NCBI GenBank assembly: GCA_047617985.1
Contig: JBLGBS010000003.1
Span: 14,863 to 78,862, forward strand
Source: SW-4-43-9 sp047617985
GTDB taxonomy: Archaea > Nanohalarchaeota > Nanosalinia > Nanosalinales > Nanosalinaceae
Direction of reading: 5' to 3'
Length of the DNA stretch: 64,000 nt
A program made the translations under genes and the position numbers. The notes below the pieces were generated by a model that was given only the letters and a program-made list of their open reading frames with translations, was not told where the DNA came from and did not search any database. This document shows positions 47,172 through 56,634 of the stretch, piece after piece (the first letter of the stretch is position 1; the number at the start of each line of letters is the position of its first letter).

Positions 47172-47396
47172 CTAAAACCGGTACTGGTAAAGTATCCAGC
47201 TGGCCCCGGCAAAGCCTATCAGTAGAAAACCAGCTGTGAAGAATGACGCAGTAGTGTCGATCAGCCAGGATAAGCCAAGCAGATCCGTTCTTTTGATATA
47301 TCCAAGACCATAAAATATGCCTATTACAGTTAAGGCCGCGGTTATACGCATTCCCAGATCTTCAAGGAAGTTTCTGAATGTCAGTTCTCGGGACAT
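47172..47396 (-). CDS. small membrane protein, 74 aa
   Basis: Two hydrophobic helices (ITAALTVIGIFYGLGYIKR; TASFFTAGFLLIGFAGASWILYQY). Third gene of an operon with an HTH regulator (3-bp gap) and a larger membrane protein. Function unknown. Confidence 0.65.
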   Translation of the reverse strand: MSRELTFRNFLEDLGMRITAALTVIGIFYGLGYIKRTDLLGLSWLIDTTASFFTAGFLLIGFAGASWILYQYRF

Positions 47397-47398
47397 AT

Positions 47399-47599
47399 TT
47401 ATTCCTCAAGTCTGAAGATTTTTTCCACTTCTGTGTCGAAAAAGCCGGCCAGCTCCAGCGCCAGCTCCAGGCTTGGGTTGTATTTACCTGTTTCTATGGC
47501 GTTGACCGTCTGTCGGGATACATCCATTTCCTTCGCCAGTTCTGCCTGAGTTAGATCTTTTTCCTGCCGGAGTTTCTTGAGCTGATTTTTTACCTGCAT
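47399..47599 (-). CDS. XRE/YozG-type HTH transcriptional regulator
   Basis: 66 aa consisting of a single Cro/C1-type helix-turn-helix: LRQEKDLTQAELAKEMDVSR then QTVNAIETGKYNPSLELAL, the pattern of small YozG-like archaeal regulators. Lies between two membrane-protein genes that it probably controls; matching GTAAAG inverted repeats occur at the operon promoter (48034-48064). Confidence 0.9.
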   Translation of the reverse strand: MQVKNQLKKLRQEKDLTQAELAKEMDVSRQTVNAIETGKYNPSLELALELAGFFDTEVEKIFRLEE

Positions 47600-47621
47600 A
47601 TCAAACTATTTCCTTCACAAT

Positions 47622-48020
47622 TTATTTGACTCCTCTGAGTCTTTTGCCTATATCTATTAGAACTGCTAATCCAATTATAATTCCCCAGGAAACGTAGTAG
47701 GGCGCAGCCCAGTCCGGGTAATCCCAGTAGTTAAGCCCCATCCCTATCGAGATAGCAATCATCGCCACCCCACCAAAAGCTCCTGTCCACATAACTGCCT
47801 GATGTGTCGATTCTTTCGCGATACTGAGGTCTCTTTCATCAAATATTGGTCTATCGCTTTTTTCACCTATCAGGTAAAGTAGTGTTACTGCTGTTATTGT
47901 TATTCCTGCTGCGACCAGTTCGTAGCCCATATTGAAGGTCGCAACCATTGAAACCATTCCCAGGATTAGAACTGTGAAGTATGTTTTCTTGCCGTTTAAA
48001 CCGTATTTTTCAGTATTCAT
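47622..48020 (-). CDS. membrane protein of HTH-linked operon (DUF2178-like)
   Basis: 132 aa with four membrane helices in two pairs (FTVLILGMVSMVATFNMGYE; VMWTGAFGGVAMIAISIGMG; WGIIIGLAVLIDIGKRLRG). A mid-protein cytosolic stretch ERDLSIAKESTHQAV resembles DUF2178 proteins (DERxxxIxxxA), which are often paired with YozG-like HTHs. The ATG at 48020 is 33 bp from the TATA within the operator; upstream in-frame codons to 48077 cover the promoter, so the longer form is rejected. Confidence 0.75.
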   Translation of the reverse strand: MNTEKYGLNGKKTYFTVLILGMVSMVATFNMGYELVAAGITITAVTLLYLIGEKSDRPIFDERDLSIAKESTHQAVMWTGAFGGVAMIAISIGMGLNYWDYPDWAAPYYVSWGIIIGLAVLIDIGKRLRGVK

Positions 48021-48033
48021 TATACCACAGAAA

Positions 48034-48064
48034 GTAAAGCGAGCTTTACATTTAAATATGTAAA
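48034..48064. promoter_or_regulatory. palindromic operator around the TATA box of the HTH operon
   Basis: GTAAAGC-ga-GCTTTAC (48034-48049) overlaps TTTACAT-ttaaat-ATGTAAA (48045-48064), the latter straddling the minus-strand TATA (atttaaat). GTAAAG recurs three times in alternating orientation. An XRE regulator encoded in the operon is the likely ligand. Confidence 0.65.
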
Positions 48065-48128
48065 GGTAGCTTGACACAACCTCGTGGTGACCGTGCCTGA
48101 TTAAAAACCGGAAATCGAATTAACATCT

Positions 48129-51100
48129 GTGGGAGAGAGATATCTAAAAACTGCAGTACCGGGTTTCCTTGGAACTGTTTCACTAATTTTACTTATCGGA
48201 ATGTTTATCTCAACTGCTTCAGCCTCTAACACAGTTTATGTAGGCCCGCATCAGGTTGAACCATCCAGCGGTCAGGAAACTTCGCCAGGGATTTCAGCTC
48301 TCTCCAGCCAGACAGCTGCTGAGAAAAGAATGATTGTCAGATTTGAAGAAGTTCCAGACAGCGGTGAAAGAAACAAGATTGAAAGGAAAACAGGTATAGA
48401 GTTTCTGAGCTACGCCTCGAACAGAGCCTGGGTAGTCAAAGCCACAGAAGATCAGATCTCAGGTCTGGAAGAACTAAAAGTCGATTTCACGGCAGATTAC
48501 AGACAGGAGTACAAGCTCGGCGAACAAATGAGTGAAGAAGGCCTGCTGGAAAGATCAGTTAACGGCGACGGAACAGCAAGCATTTCAGTCGAATTCTTCA
48601 GCGATGTCAGCGAGGAAAGACAGAAAGAAATAATAGAAAAGCACGGTAAAACCACTGGAAAATCCGTTTTCGGAAACAACTGGAACGCAAAAGTTCCCAC
48701 CGATTCCTACCTGGAAATCACACAGGAAGAGGAAGTCAAGAGAATCCGAAACAAACGAAGTGAAGCCCAGCCTTTGAACGACCGAGCTAGAGAAGTGATC
48801 TCGGCCGACCGGCTTTATGACCCCCCATTCGATCTGAAAGGTGACGGCTTCACAGCTTCAATGTGGGACACCGGCTGGGCAGGAAATCACACTGATCTCA
48901 GCAGTAAAACCTATATCGGAGATAGAGACGAATGTGTTAAATGTGAAGTTCAGAGTCATGCCACACACGTCGCAGGAACAATGCTTGGTTCAGGAAATAT
49001 CAACAGCAATCTGAGAGGGGTAGCGCCGGAAGCAAGTCTGATCAGCCATGAGGTAGATGATCTGACAGCCTACCCGCTTAACATGAACAGATCAATCAAT
49101 GAAAACAACTCTATTCTCTCACAGAACTCATACGGAAAGAAAATTGTTAATAGATCTGAAATGGGAGATTACGATCAATTATCCAATCTTTTCGACAATC
49201 TTGTCAGAACCAGCGAGAATATTCCAAGAACTACAGTTGTTTTCTCTGCAGGTAATGAACGGAACGAAGGCTGGGGTATAGACTACAATACTACGACTAG
49301 CTGGGGTTCAACAGCAAAGAACACTATTGTTGTAGGCGCCGTGGACGACAATAGAGATATGACGTCTTACTCTTCCTGGGGTCCAACCGATGACGGCCGG
49401 ATAAAGCCTGATCTAGTTGCGGACGGCGGAGGCGCAACAGGCTTGGTAGAATCAACGGTTCCAAACGGCTCGTCCCAGCATCCTTACGGAGGCAAGGGAG
49501 GGACTTCTATGGCTTCTCCAGCTGTCTCCGGAGCTATAATACTTCTGAACGAGCAGTTTAATGAAACTCATGATCATCTTCCAGCGCCAGCGACAACTAA
49601 AGGAATTTTGATTCAAACTGCAGAAGATCTTGAAGCTGAAGGCCCTGACTACAAGACAGGCTGGGGACTGGTGAATGCTACAGAGGCCGTCAAATACGTT
49701 AGAAATATGGATGATGAGATGATTAGGAGAGAATACATAAATTCGACAGGTGAGAAAAAATCGTATACCTACGAGGTGCCGGAGAGCGCGGAAGATATCA
49801 GTTTCACTCTTGTGTGGAGCGATTACCCTGCAAACCCAGGATCCGAGGACACGCTGAAAAACGATCTCGATCTCAACGTTACCGATCCAGAGGGAGAGAG
49901 GAAGTATCCCTGGACTCTTGAAGGAGGTTCAGATCCGGATGCACCGGCTTCAAGAGACAGCGAAGATCACACCAATAATGTCGAGCAGGTATATGTGGAG
50001 AATGCTTCAGCCGGCAGTTACCAAGTTCAGGTTGAAGGCGAGGAAGTTCCTTACAATCAGTCTTTCTCACTTATCGGCACATCGGCAACCATAACACCCG
50101 AAATCAGGATCCATGAACCTGAGGGATTACTGAAAGAAGCATGGCTGAATGTTTCAGCGGACGAAAACGTAACAAACTGGAAGTACAGTCTCAACGGAGA
50201 ACCAAACGAAACATTTACACCCAACACAACCCTGGAAGATGCTGAAGGAGGATTCAACACTGTAAACGTCTGGGCGCTGGCAGAGAGTGATGTGTGGGTA
50301 AACAAATCAGGCAACTTCACCAGAGACATCTTCCCTCCAGAGATAAATCTAGAAAGCCCGAAAAACATCAGCTACCAGAGAACCGTGTTCCCGGTTAACG
50401 CATCGATAAAAGACAACCTGACGAATGTCACCCAGAAAAATTACAGTCTCAAAAAAGAAGGTTCACTCCAGGAAACCGGGTCTTTGAACTCCACGATAAA
50501 CTCCTCCAGTTACCCGGATGGAAACTACAGCCTCGAACTGAACGCTACCGACTACTTCGGAAACACCAATACTTCAGAGATAGAGCTCGGCTTCGACAAC
50601 ACCGCTCCAAATATCACAGTTAACAGAACAGAACTACGTTACCTGGGCGGTGAAGCATTCATCAACGGATCCGGATCAGACAGTTTGAGCGGACTGGAGA
50701 AGATAGAGTACCGGTGGGAGAAAGATGGGGAAAACCTGACCGACTGGAGAAACGTCAACAGCACATTTAACACAGAAACTCTCCAGGAAGAAGAGTACAA
50801 CTTGAGCTTCCGGGCATTCGACACCGCCGGCAACATAAACAGCTCGATCTCGGTTGAATCATCAGTAGATAATACTCCACCGAACGCAACCAAAAAACTC
50901 AACCTGACAGACTCCAATCTTTCCAGGATCAGATATCTTGAAAACGGTAAAGCGGTGAACCTGACCGAGATAGGCCTGAACTGGAGTAAAGCAGGAAACA
51001 AGCAGTTGTCCGACAGCATCTCCGGAATAGAAAGCTACAGGCTGGAATCTCGAGAAGAAGAGTTCAGCAACTCAACAGGCGGTTTCGAGAACCTGACAGG

Positions 51101-52778
51101 CTGGGAAACCTTTGAGACTATCGAAAATCCTTTCCAGGGAGAGAACCGGAGCTCGGTAACACTCCAACAAGATAAGAAATACAGGCTCTCACTGGTAGCA
51201 GTTGACAGAGCCGGAAATGAGAACAGATCAAACACATATAGTCTTTCAGTAGACAGGTCAGAACCTGTGAAACTGGAAAATACTGAAAACCCTGTCGGAT
51301 GGACTAACAGTCAGCAGTCCCTGCTGAACTCAACGTTCACAGATATCTCAGAAGTGAGATCAGCTAACTTCACCGTGAACCTGAGCTCGGGCGACCAAAA
51401 ACTCTCCACCGATATCTCAAGGGAGGAGAACAGAACATACAGAGCGACAGCAAACCAGACAGTAGGGCTGGAGAGCCTGGAATACTACAGCGTGAACGTG
51501 GAGGCGGAAGACGTCTTCGGCTACAGAAACTCGACCATTCAGTGGAGTTTCAGAACAGACTTCAATGAACCTGAAGTGGAAATTACAGGTTTCAAAGACG
51601 GTGAATCAGTGGAGTTCGGACGCTGGTACAAGGATAGCTTAGACGTAGAGCTGAAGTGTTCAGAACCGGAGGACGAATCAGGACACAGCCGATCCTCAGT
51701 TAATATCGGAAACGATGAGAAGGCATCCTCAGGAGATGAAACCAGGAACTTTACACTTAAAGAGGAAGGTGAGAACGACTACAGGTTCGAATGCCAAGAT
51801 ACCGCAGGAAATACAGGTGAGAAAATCCAGCAGATCCGGATCGACTCGGAGAAACCTGAGATCGACTCCTTCAGTATCTCAAACAATTCAGAGATACAGG
51901 CGGATGAAGAGATTGAGGCAGAGCTGGAAGGAGAATCCGAAGGATCAGGAATCAACCCAGAGAGCTCGGATATAAAACTGATTGGGGAAGATGAATCCTA
52001 CGAACTTACAAACAGCTCCTTCACTGTTGACGCCGATTTAAACGGTGGAGAAGAATACGGGATCCAGGGCAACCTCACCGATTTCGTCCGACACTCAAAC
52101 TCTTTCTACTACAGCTTCAAAGTAGAAGAAGTAGAGGAAGAGGAAGAAAACAGTAATGGAGGAGATTCTGGCGGAGGTGGCGGTGGAGGATTTGCTCCAG
52201 CAAGTCAGGACGAAACTGAGGAAGAGGAAGACCAGGAAGGAGAAAATGATGAACAGACAGATGAAGAAGTAGACTCTGATGAAACAGAGAACAGCGATGA
52301 TACAGAAGGCACTGGCGAAAACACAACCAGGAACAGTACAGAAGACAACATAGAGGTGGAAAACGTGACGGCTGAAGTTGAAGGCTCCGAATTAACCGCG
52401 GATATACAGATAAACAACCCCGGTCAGCCACAGACCTACATGCTGAATATAACTGTAAACGGTGAGAACTACACGGAGCAGATCACTGCCGGTACGGGAA
52501 GGACATCTAGAACAGTGTCTCTCCCACTGGCTGATTCGGAGAGCTACACTCTTAACGTGAATGGGGAAAGAACTGAGGTCGCAGGAAAAGACAGCTCAAA
52601 CACTGCTTTAACCATGGTTACAGCTATTCTACTGGTTTTAATCGGTGGAGTGGCTTACATAGGCTTTTTCCGGAAAAGTTCCGAAGCCGTCCAGTCTAAT
52701 GGTGAAGCCGGAGAGGGCGGGAAAGGTGATGGAGATATAATAGACAGACATGTTAATGAGGTTAAAGACGATGAATAG
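48129..52778 (+). CDS. large membrane-anchored subtilisin-like serine protease, 1549 aa
   Basis: Secreted S8 peptidase. A signal segment (residues about 11-33) precedes a propeptide-like region, then the catalytic triad: Asp in SMWDTGW (about 247), His in SHATHVAGT (about 279), oxyanion region VVFSAGNERNEG, and Ser in GGTSMASPAVSG (about 460). A P-domain-like stretch and roughly seven Ig-like repeats with repeated FDNTAPN / VDNTPPN / DTAGN motifs follow, rich in Asn-x-Thr/Ser sites, then a Gly-rich and acidic spacer (about 1345-1400) and a C-terminal membrane helix (about 1493-1515) with a short cytosolic tail. Leaderless GTG start, TATA near 48098-48108. It could digest environmental or host protein at the cell surface. 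Confidence 0.93.
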   Translation: MGERYLKTAVPGFLGTVSLILLIGMFISTASASNTVYVGPHQVEPSSGQETSPGISALSSQTAAEKRMIVRFEEVPDSGERNKIERKTGIEFLSYASNRAWVVKATEDQISGLEELKVDFTADYRQEYKLGEQMSEEGLLERSVNGDGTASISVEFFSDVSEERQKEIIEKHGKTTGKSVFGNNWNAKVPTDSYLEITQEEEVKRIRNKRSEAQPLNDRAREVISADRLYDPPFDLKGDGFTASMWDTGWAGNHTDLSSKTYIGDRDECVKCEVQSHATHVAGTMLGSGNINSNLRGVAPEASLISHEVDDLTAYPLNMNRSINENNSILSQNSYGKKIVNRSEMGDYDQLSNLFDNLVRTSENIPRTTVVFSAGNERNEGWGIDYNTTTSWGSTAKNTIVVGAVDDNRDMTSYSSWGPTDDGRIKPDLVADGGGATGLVESTVPNGSSQHPYGGKGGTSMASPAVSGAIILLNEQFNETHDHLPAPATTKGILIQTAEDLEAEGPDYKTGWGLVNATEAVKYVRNMDDEMIRREYINSTGEKKSYTYEVPESAEDISFTLVWSDYPANPGSEDTLKNDLDLNVTDPEGERKYPWTLEGGSDPDAPASRDSEDHTNNVEQVYVENASAGSYQVQVEGEEVPYNQSFSLIGTSATITPEIRIHEPEGLLKEAWLNVSADENVTNWKYSLNGEPNETFTPNTTLEDAEGGFNTVNVWALAESDVWVNKSGNFTRDIFPPEINLESPKNISYQRTVFPVNASIKDNLTNVTQKNYSLKKEGSLQETGSLNSTINSSSYPDGNYSLELNATDYFGNTNTSEIELGFDNTAPNITVNRTELRYLGGEAFINGSGSDSLSGLEKIEYRWEKDGENLTDWRNVNSTFNTETLQEEEYNLSFRAFDTAGNINSSISVESSVDNTPPNATKKLNLTDSNLSRIRYLENGKAVNLTEIGLNWSKAGNKQLSDSISGIESYRLESREEEFSNSTGGFENLTGWETFETIENPFQGENRSSVTLQQDKKYRLSLVAVDRAGNENRSNTYSLSVDRSEPVKLENTENPVGWTNSQQSLLNSTFTDISEVRSANFTVNLSSGDQKLSTDISREENRTYRATANQTVGLESLEYYSVNVEAEDVFGYRNSTIQWSFRTDFNEPEVEITGFKDGESVEFGRWYKDSLDVELKCSEPEDESGHSRSSVNIGNDEKASSGDETRNFTLKEEGENDYRFECQDTAGNTGEKIQQIRIDSEKPEIDSFSISNNSEIQADEEIEAELEGESEGSGINPESSDIKLIGEDESYELTNSSFTVDADLNGGEEYGIQGNLTDFVRHSNSFYYSFKVEEVEEEEENSNGGDSGGGGGGGFAPASQDETEEEEDQEGENDEQTDEEVDSDETENSDDTEGTGENTTRNSTEDNIEVENVTAEVEGSELTADIQINNPGQPQTYMLNITVNGENYTEQITAGTGRTSRTVSLPLADSESYTLNVNGERTEVAGKDSSNTALTMVTAILLVLIGGVAYIGFFRKSSEAVQSNGEAGEGGKGDGDIIDRHVNEVKDDE

Positions 52779-52956
52779 AGAAGTCACTCGATACACCGCG
52801 ATAGCACTGGTAGTTCTTTTCTGGCTTCTAACCCCGCTTTACCTTCAGATGGAGCACGGCTACTCCGCGATCAAGGTTTCATTCGGTATAACTGTTTTCT
52901 ACTACCTGGTTTTCCGTCTATGGAAATTCCAGAAAACAGACTCAGAACAATCATAA
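52771..52956 (+). CDS. small two-helix membrane protein coupled to the subtilase gene
   Basis: 61 aa. ATG at 52771 overlaps the subtilase stop (ATGAATAG) and has GAGGTT upstream, so translation is coupled. Two membrane helices (TAIALVVLFWLLTPLYLQM; SFGITVFYYLVFRLWKF). It may assist the protease or simply follow it. Longer start at 52750 lies inside the upstream gene and is rejected. Confidence 0.65.
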   Translation: MNREVTRYTAIALVVLFWLLTPLYLQMEHGYSAIKVSFGITVFYYLVFRLWKFQKTDSEQS

Positions 52957-52982
52957 AAAAACTGCTTAACGTCTCTTTCTTT

Positions 52983-54752
52983 ATGGTTAAGAGCAGAGAG
53001 GAAATAGATGAGAAGTACAAATGGGCTGTAAACGAAGTTTACAGTGAAGGAGAAGTTGAAGCTGAAATAGATGAGGTAAAAAAGCTTCTAAAGCAGCTGA
53101 AAAGATTCAGGGGAGAACTTGGAACAGAGCAAAATCTTGAGGAGTTCCTGGAAAAGTACTCCCGATGCAGGAGAAAGCTTTCAACCCTGTCCCGGTACGC
53201 GTCTATGAAGAGCGATGAAGACACAAGAGATCAGGAAGCACAGGCTCTAAAGAGCAGGATCAACTCTCTCAGTTCGAAGGTTTCAGAGGAGACAAGCTTC
53301 GTCAGAATAGAGATTCAGGAGATCGGAACCCGAAAAATCGAGGAAATGATAGAAAACAATGAGGAAATAGCTAAAAGAGACTACTACCTCAGAGAGATTC
53401 TCCGGCTTAAGCCACATACCAGGTCGCTGGAAGTGGAGGAAACCGTTTCCTCTCTGTCAGAGGTACTTGACGCACCCTCAGAAACATACTCAATGCTTTC
53501 AAACGCTGATATGGAGTTCCCGGAAGTCGAGAGAGACGGGGAAAAGGTAAGGATAACAAACGCCAACTTCACCAGACTTCTAAAGGACAAAGACGAGGAT
53601 TTTAGGAGAGAAGTGTACGAGAAGTACTACCAGACACTGGAAAAATATGAGAACACGATCGGCACCACATTTTCCAAAGAGGTAAGAGGAAACGTGAAAC
53701 TGGCGGAGATCAAGAACTACAGCTCAGCCAGAGAATCATCCCTGAAACCGGACAACATACCGGTAGAGGTCTACGACAACCTTGTCGAGACAGTAAAAGA
53801 TAACCTTGACATAGTTCACAGCCACATGGAGCTGAAAGCGGATGCCCGAGAGCTCGAAAAACCCGGTATGCATGATCTGTATCTCCCGATTCCCGAGACA
53901 GACAGTCCGGAGATAAGCTACGAGGAAGCAAAAGAGCACATTCTCGAAGCGCTGAAACCTCTGGGAGAAGATTATGTCGAAAAAGTGAGACAGGGACTGG
54001 AAAACCGATGGGTCGACGTCTACGAAAACAAAGGGAAACGGTCAGGCGCCTACTCAGGAGGCTCATACGACACGAAACCTTTCATCCTGATGAACTATCA
54101 GAACGACATCAACTCGATGTTCACACTGGCCCACGAACTCGGCCACTCAATGCATTCACAGCTCACCTCGGAGAACCAGCCATACCTCCACAGCAGTTAC
54201 AAAATCTTCGTTGCCGAAGTCGCATCAACGGTTAACGAAGCTCTTTTAACCGACTACCTGCTCGAAAAAGTGGAAGACCCAGAGTTCAGGAAACACGTAT
54301 TAAGCCATGCACTGGAGAACTTCCGGTCAACGCTCTTCCGGCAGACAATGTTCGCCGACTTCGAAAACAGGATTCACGAAAAAGCCGAGGCAGGGGAGCC
54401 AGTAACACCTAAAATGGCAAGCGAAATATACGGAGATCTGAAATCCGACTTCTACAAACCGGTCGAAATGGATGACCATATAGAAAATGAATGGATGAGG
54501 ATCCCGCACTTCTACTACAGCTTCTACGTTTTCCAGTACGCAACCGGCGTTTCAGCAGCCAACCGGATCAAAGAACTGATTCAGGAAGAAGGACCGGAAA
54601 AATACCTCGAATTCCTGAAAAGCGGAGGAAGCGCACCACCACTCGAATTACTACGGAAAGCCGGTGTGGATATGGAGAAAAAAGAACCTATCGAAACAGC
54701 GATCAACCACTACGAGAAAAGAGTGGAGCAGATGAGAGAGGAGATTAAGTAG
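52983..54752 (+). CDS. pepF: oligoendopeptidase F-like M3 metallopeptidase
   Basis: 589-aa cytosolic zinc peptidase that trims short peptides. The zinc motif is HELGHSMHSQL (about residues 386-396) with the third ligand Glu in FVAEVASTVNEALL (about 411-424). N-terminal helical domain and FLKSGGSAPPLELLRKAGVD near the C-terminus fit PepF. The ATG at 52983, 25 bp from a TATA-like ataaaaaa, is chosen; an earlier ATG overlaps the previous gene. Sits between an extracellular protease and an aminopeptidase, a plausible degradation relay. Confidence 0.92.
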   Translation: MVKSREEIDEKYKWAVNEVYSEGEVEAEIDEVKKLLKQLKRFRGELGTEQNLEEFLEKYSRCRRKLSTLSRYASMKSDEDTRDQEAQALKSRINSLSSKVSEETSFVRIEIQEIGTRKIEEMIENNEEIAKRDYYLREILRLKPHTRSLEVEETVSSLSEVLDAPSETYSMLSNADMEFPEVERDGEKVRITNANFTRLLKDKDEDFRREVYEKYYQTLEKYENTIGTTFSKEVRGNVKLAEIKNYSSARESSLKPDNIPVEVYDNLVETVKDNLDIVHSHMELKADARELEKPGMHDLYLPIPETDSPEISYEEAKEHILEALKPLGEDYVEKVRQGLENRWVDVYENKGKRSGAYSGGSYDTKPFILMNYQNDINSMFTLAHELGHSMHSQLTSENQPYLHSSYKIFVAEVASTVNEALLTDYLLEKVEDPEFRKHVLSHALENFRSTLFRQTMFADFENRIHEKAEAGEPVTPKMASEIYGDLKSDFYKPVEMDDHIENEWMRIPHFYYSFYVFQYATGVSAANRIKELIQEEGPEKYLEFLKSGGSAPPLELLRKAGVDMEKKEPIETAINHYEKRVEQMREEIK

Positions 54753-54790
54753 AGTGAAAGTTTAAACATTTACCAGCCAAATTCCCTAGT

Positions 54791-55828
54791 ATGAAAGAAC
54801 TTCTGAAGAAACTGGTTGAAACTCCTGGAGTTTCTGGCAGCGAAAGCAAGATTCGTGAGACAATAAAAGAAGAAATAGAAGAGGACGCAGATTCTACCGA
54901 AGTCGATAATATGGGCAACCTGATCGCCCGAAAAGGCGATGGAGAGAAAACACTGATGCTCACCGTCCACATGGATCAGATAGGTTTAACCGTGAAGAGA
55001 ATAGACGAAGAAGGATTCATCAAGTTCTCAAAAGTTGGAGGAGTAACAACTCAGTCCCTGATGAATCAGAGAGTCGAAATACATACAGATGAAGGCACAG
55101 TTGCAGGAGTTATAGGGATGAAACCACCTCATCTTATGGATAAGGAGGAAAGAGACAAACTACCTGAGAAGGACAGCCTGTTCATTGATATCGGCGCTGA
55201 AGATGATGAAGCAGTTGAGGAGGCAGGAGTAAACGTAGGTAACTACATAACATTTGAGAGAGAATCAAGAGAACTTCTTGGAGATTACCTCACCTCAATG
55301 GCGATGGATAACAGAGTTGGATGCCTTGTCGGTATTGAATCACTGAAGAGGTTCGAGGAGAACTACGAACTGGCCGTTGTGTTCTCAACACAGGAAGAAG
55401 TAGGTTTGAAAGGAGCAAAAACCTCTGCATACAAAATAGATCCTGATGCGGCGCTTGCAATAGATGTATCGATAGCGGGAGACTCCCCAGGGATCGAGCC
55501 ACAGGAATCTGACCTGGAAATCGGAGAAGGCGTGGAGATAACGATGATGCAGAGCGAAGGTAGAGGGCTTATAACACCTGAAAGCATAAGAGAGTGGCTG
55601 CTCACCACTGCTGAAGAAAATAAACATGATCATCAGAGAGGTGTCTGGGAAGGAGGAGCTACAGATGCAGCAAAGATAAACCTCGTGAAAGAAGGAATAC
55701 CTACCGGATCACTTGGTGTACCTCTGAGAAATATGCATTCTGCCACAGAAGTAGTCAAAATATCCGATATAGAGGACACTGTAGAATTCGTTGAAGACAC
55801 TTTCCGGACGTTCGAAGACCACTTTTAG
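54791..55828 (+). CDS. M42 family metalloaminopeptidase
   Basis: 345 aa. Co-catalytic metal and active-site motifs of M42 (tetrahedral TET-type) aminopeptidases: LTVHMDQIGLTVKRI, MAMDNRVGCLVG, FSTQEEVGLKGAKTSAYKID, ALAIDVSIAGDSPG, and a C-terminal IPTGSLGVPLRNMHSATEVV. These form large self-compartmentalising complexes that finish digestion of peptides released by endopeptidases. TATA-like sequence lies about 25 bp before the ATG. Confidence 0.94.
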   Translation: MKELLKKLVETPGVSGSESKIRETIKEEIEEDADSTEVDNMGNLIARKGDGEKTLMLTVHMDQIGLTVKRIDEEGFIKFSKVGGVTTQSLMNQRVEIHTDEGTVAGVIGMKPPHLMDKEERDKLPEKDSLFIDIGAEDDEAVEEAGVNVGNYITFERESRELLGDYLTSMAMDNRVGCLVGIESLKRFEENYELAVVFSTQEEVGLKGAKTSAYKIDPDAALAIDVSIAGDSPGIEPQESDLEIGEGVEITMMQSEGRGLITPESIREWLLTTAEENKHDHQRGVWEGGATDAAKINLVKEGIPTGSLGVPLRNMHSATEVVKISDIEDTVEFVEDTFRTFEDHF

Positions 55829-55856
55829 TCGGTAGATTAGAGCTACTGGAGAGAAA

Positions 55857-55878
55857 CCAGGAGCGGAAAGCTTCCTGG
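55857..55878. terminator. hairpin after the M42 gene
   Basis: CCAGGAGC-ggaaa-GC-t-TCCTGG forms an 8-bp stem with one bulge, 29 bp after the M42 stop. It may mark the 3' end of the peptidase transcript; archaeal termination normally relies on T-tracts, and none follows, so an RNA-processing or stabilising role is also possible. Confidence 0.35.
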
Positions 55879-55950
55879 CCTACATCCGCGATAAATATGG
55901 TTAAATGTACGGTTTGAAACTTGAAACCTAGTTTCCCCCAGATAGTGTTT

Positions 55951-56085
55951 TTAGGCTGTTACGGCTGTATCTGCCAGACAGTTGTGGTGTGCGTACCCCT
56001 CAGTAGCTTCCACATGACTTTCGTCGCTGTGGACTCTCTGACCACAGATCAGGCAGATACCTAGCCTGTCCGAAACGTTTTCCAT
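55951..56085 (-). CDS. 44-aa zinc-finger microprotein (paralogue of 56635-56784)
   Basis: ATG at 56085 with GGAGGGGAGAAC directly upstream as Shine-Dalgarno. Sequence MENVSDRLGICLICGQRVHS with the pattern C-x2-C-G-x-R-V...V-x-A-x-E-G-Y-x-H-x2-C-L, giving a C2HC zinc site. The same pattern is encoded at 56635-56784, one gene away, so the frame is supported by paralogy. Confidence 0.65.
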   Translation of the reverse strand: MENVSDRLGICLICGQRVHSDESHVEATEGYAHHNCLADTAVTA

Positions 56086-56166
56086 GTTCTCCCCTCCACC
56101 TTCTAATTAGTAGTTCTAGAAGTATAAACCTATGTGACCACTTCGAAGTTAGAATAAAGGTTTTAG

Positions 56167-56583
56167 CTACTGCATCTGTTCAATTCTGTACAGCTGGAGG
56201 AAATCTCCGGTGTTTCCTTCCGGGTCATCTCTGTAGCGGAAGTAGAATCTGTAGGCCTCATTTTCAAGCACGACTATCTCGGAAAGAGTTCTTCTCTCGC
56301 CGTCGCTGGTTGTGTTAAGCTGTCTTTCGGTATCACCGTATTCGAGGTATGCCCTGAATTCCTCCCAGTTCTCATATGTTAAACGGGCTGTCCGGTTATC
56401 GAACTGGACTGTTTCCTCACGGTTGTCCGCATTCAGAGTCTTATTGAAATTCTCTGCGTAGAGATCGATCTCCGAATCCTGCTGGATGTAATCCCCGATC
56501 ACGAATCCTGCTCCTACTGAAACTATTAGCACTGCAGTCGCTACCAGCATATTCCTGGGATCTAGGTCAATCTCTGCCTCCAT
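56167..56583 (-). CDS. membrane-anchored hypothetical protein, 138 aa
   Basis: One N-terminal membrane helix (MLVATAVLIVSVGAGFVIGD, about 12-31) and an extracytosolic beta-rich domain (ENEAYRFYFRYRDDPEGNTG). Lies between two paralogous zinc-finger microprotein genes on the same strand. Unrecognised. Confidence 0.6.
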   Translation of the reverse strand: MEAEIDLDPRNMLVATAVLIVSVGAGFVIGDYIQQDSEIDLYAENFNKTLNADNREETVQFDNRTARLTYENWEEFRAYLEYGDTERQLNTTSDGERRTLSEIVVLENEAYRFYFRYRDDPEGNTGDFLQLYRIEQMQ

Positions 56584-56634
56584 ACAGAATTGTTTCTAGC
56601 AGAATGTTTAAAATCAAACCCCTTCCCACCCTGC

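Noticed and set aside
52920..52982. 21-residue N-terminal extension of PepF
   Set aside because: It overlaps the preceding membrane-protein gene, and a TATA-like box precedes the ATG at 52983.
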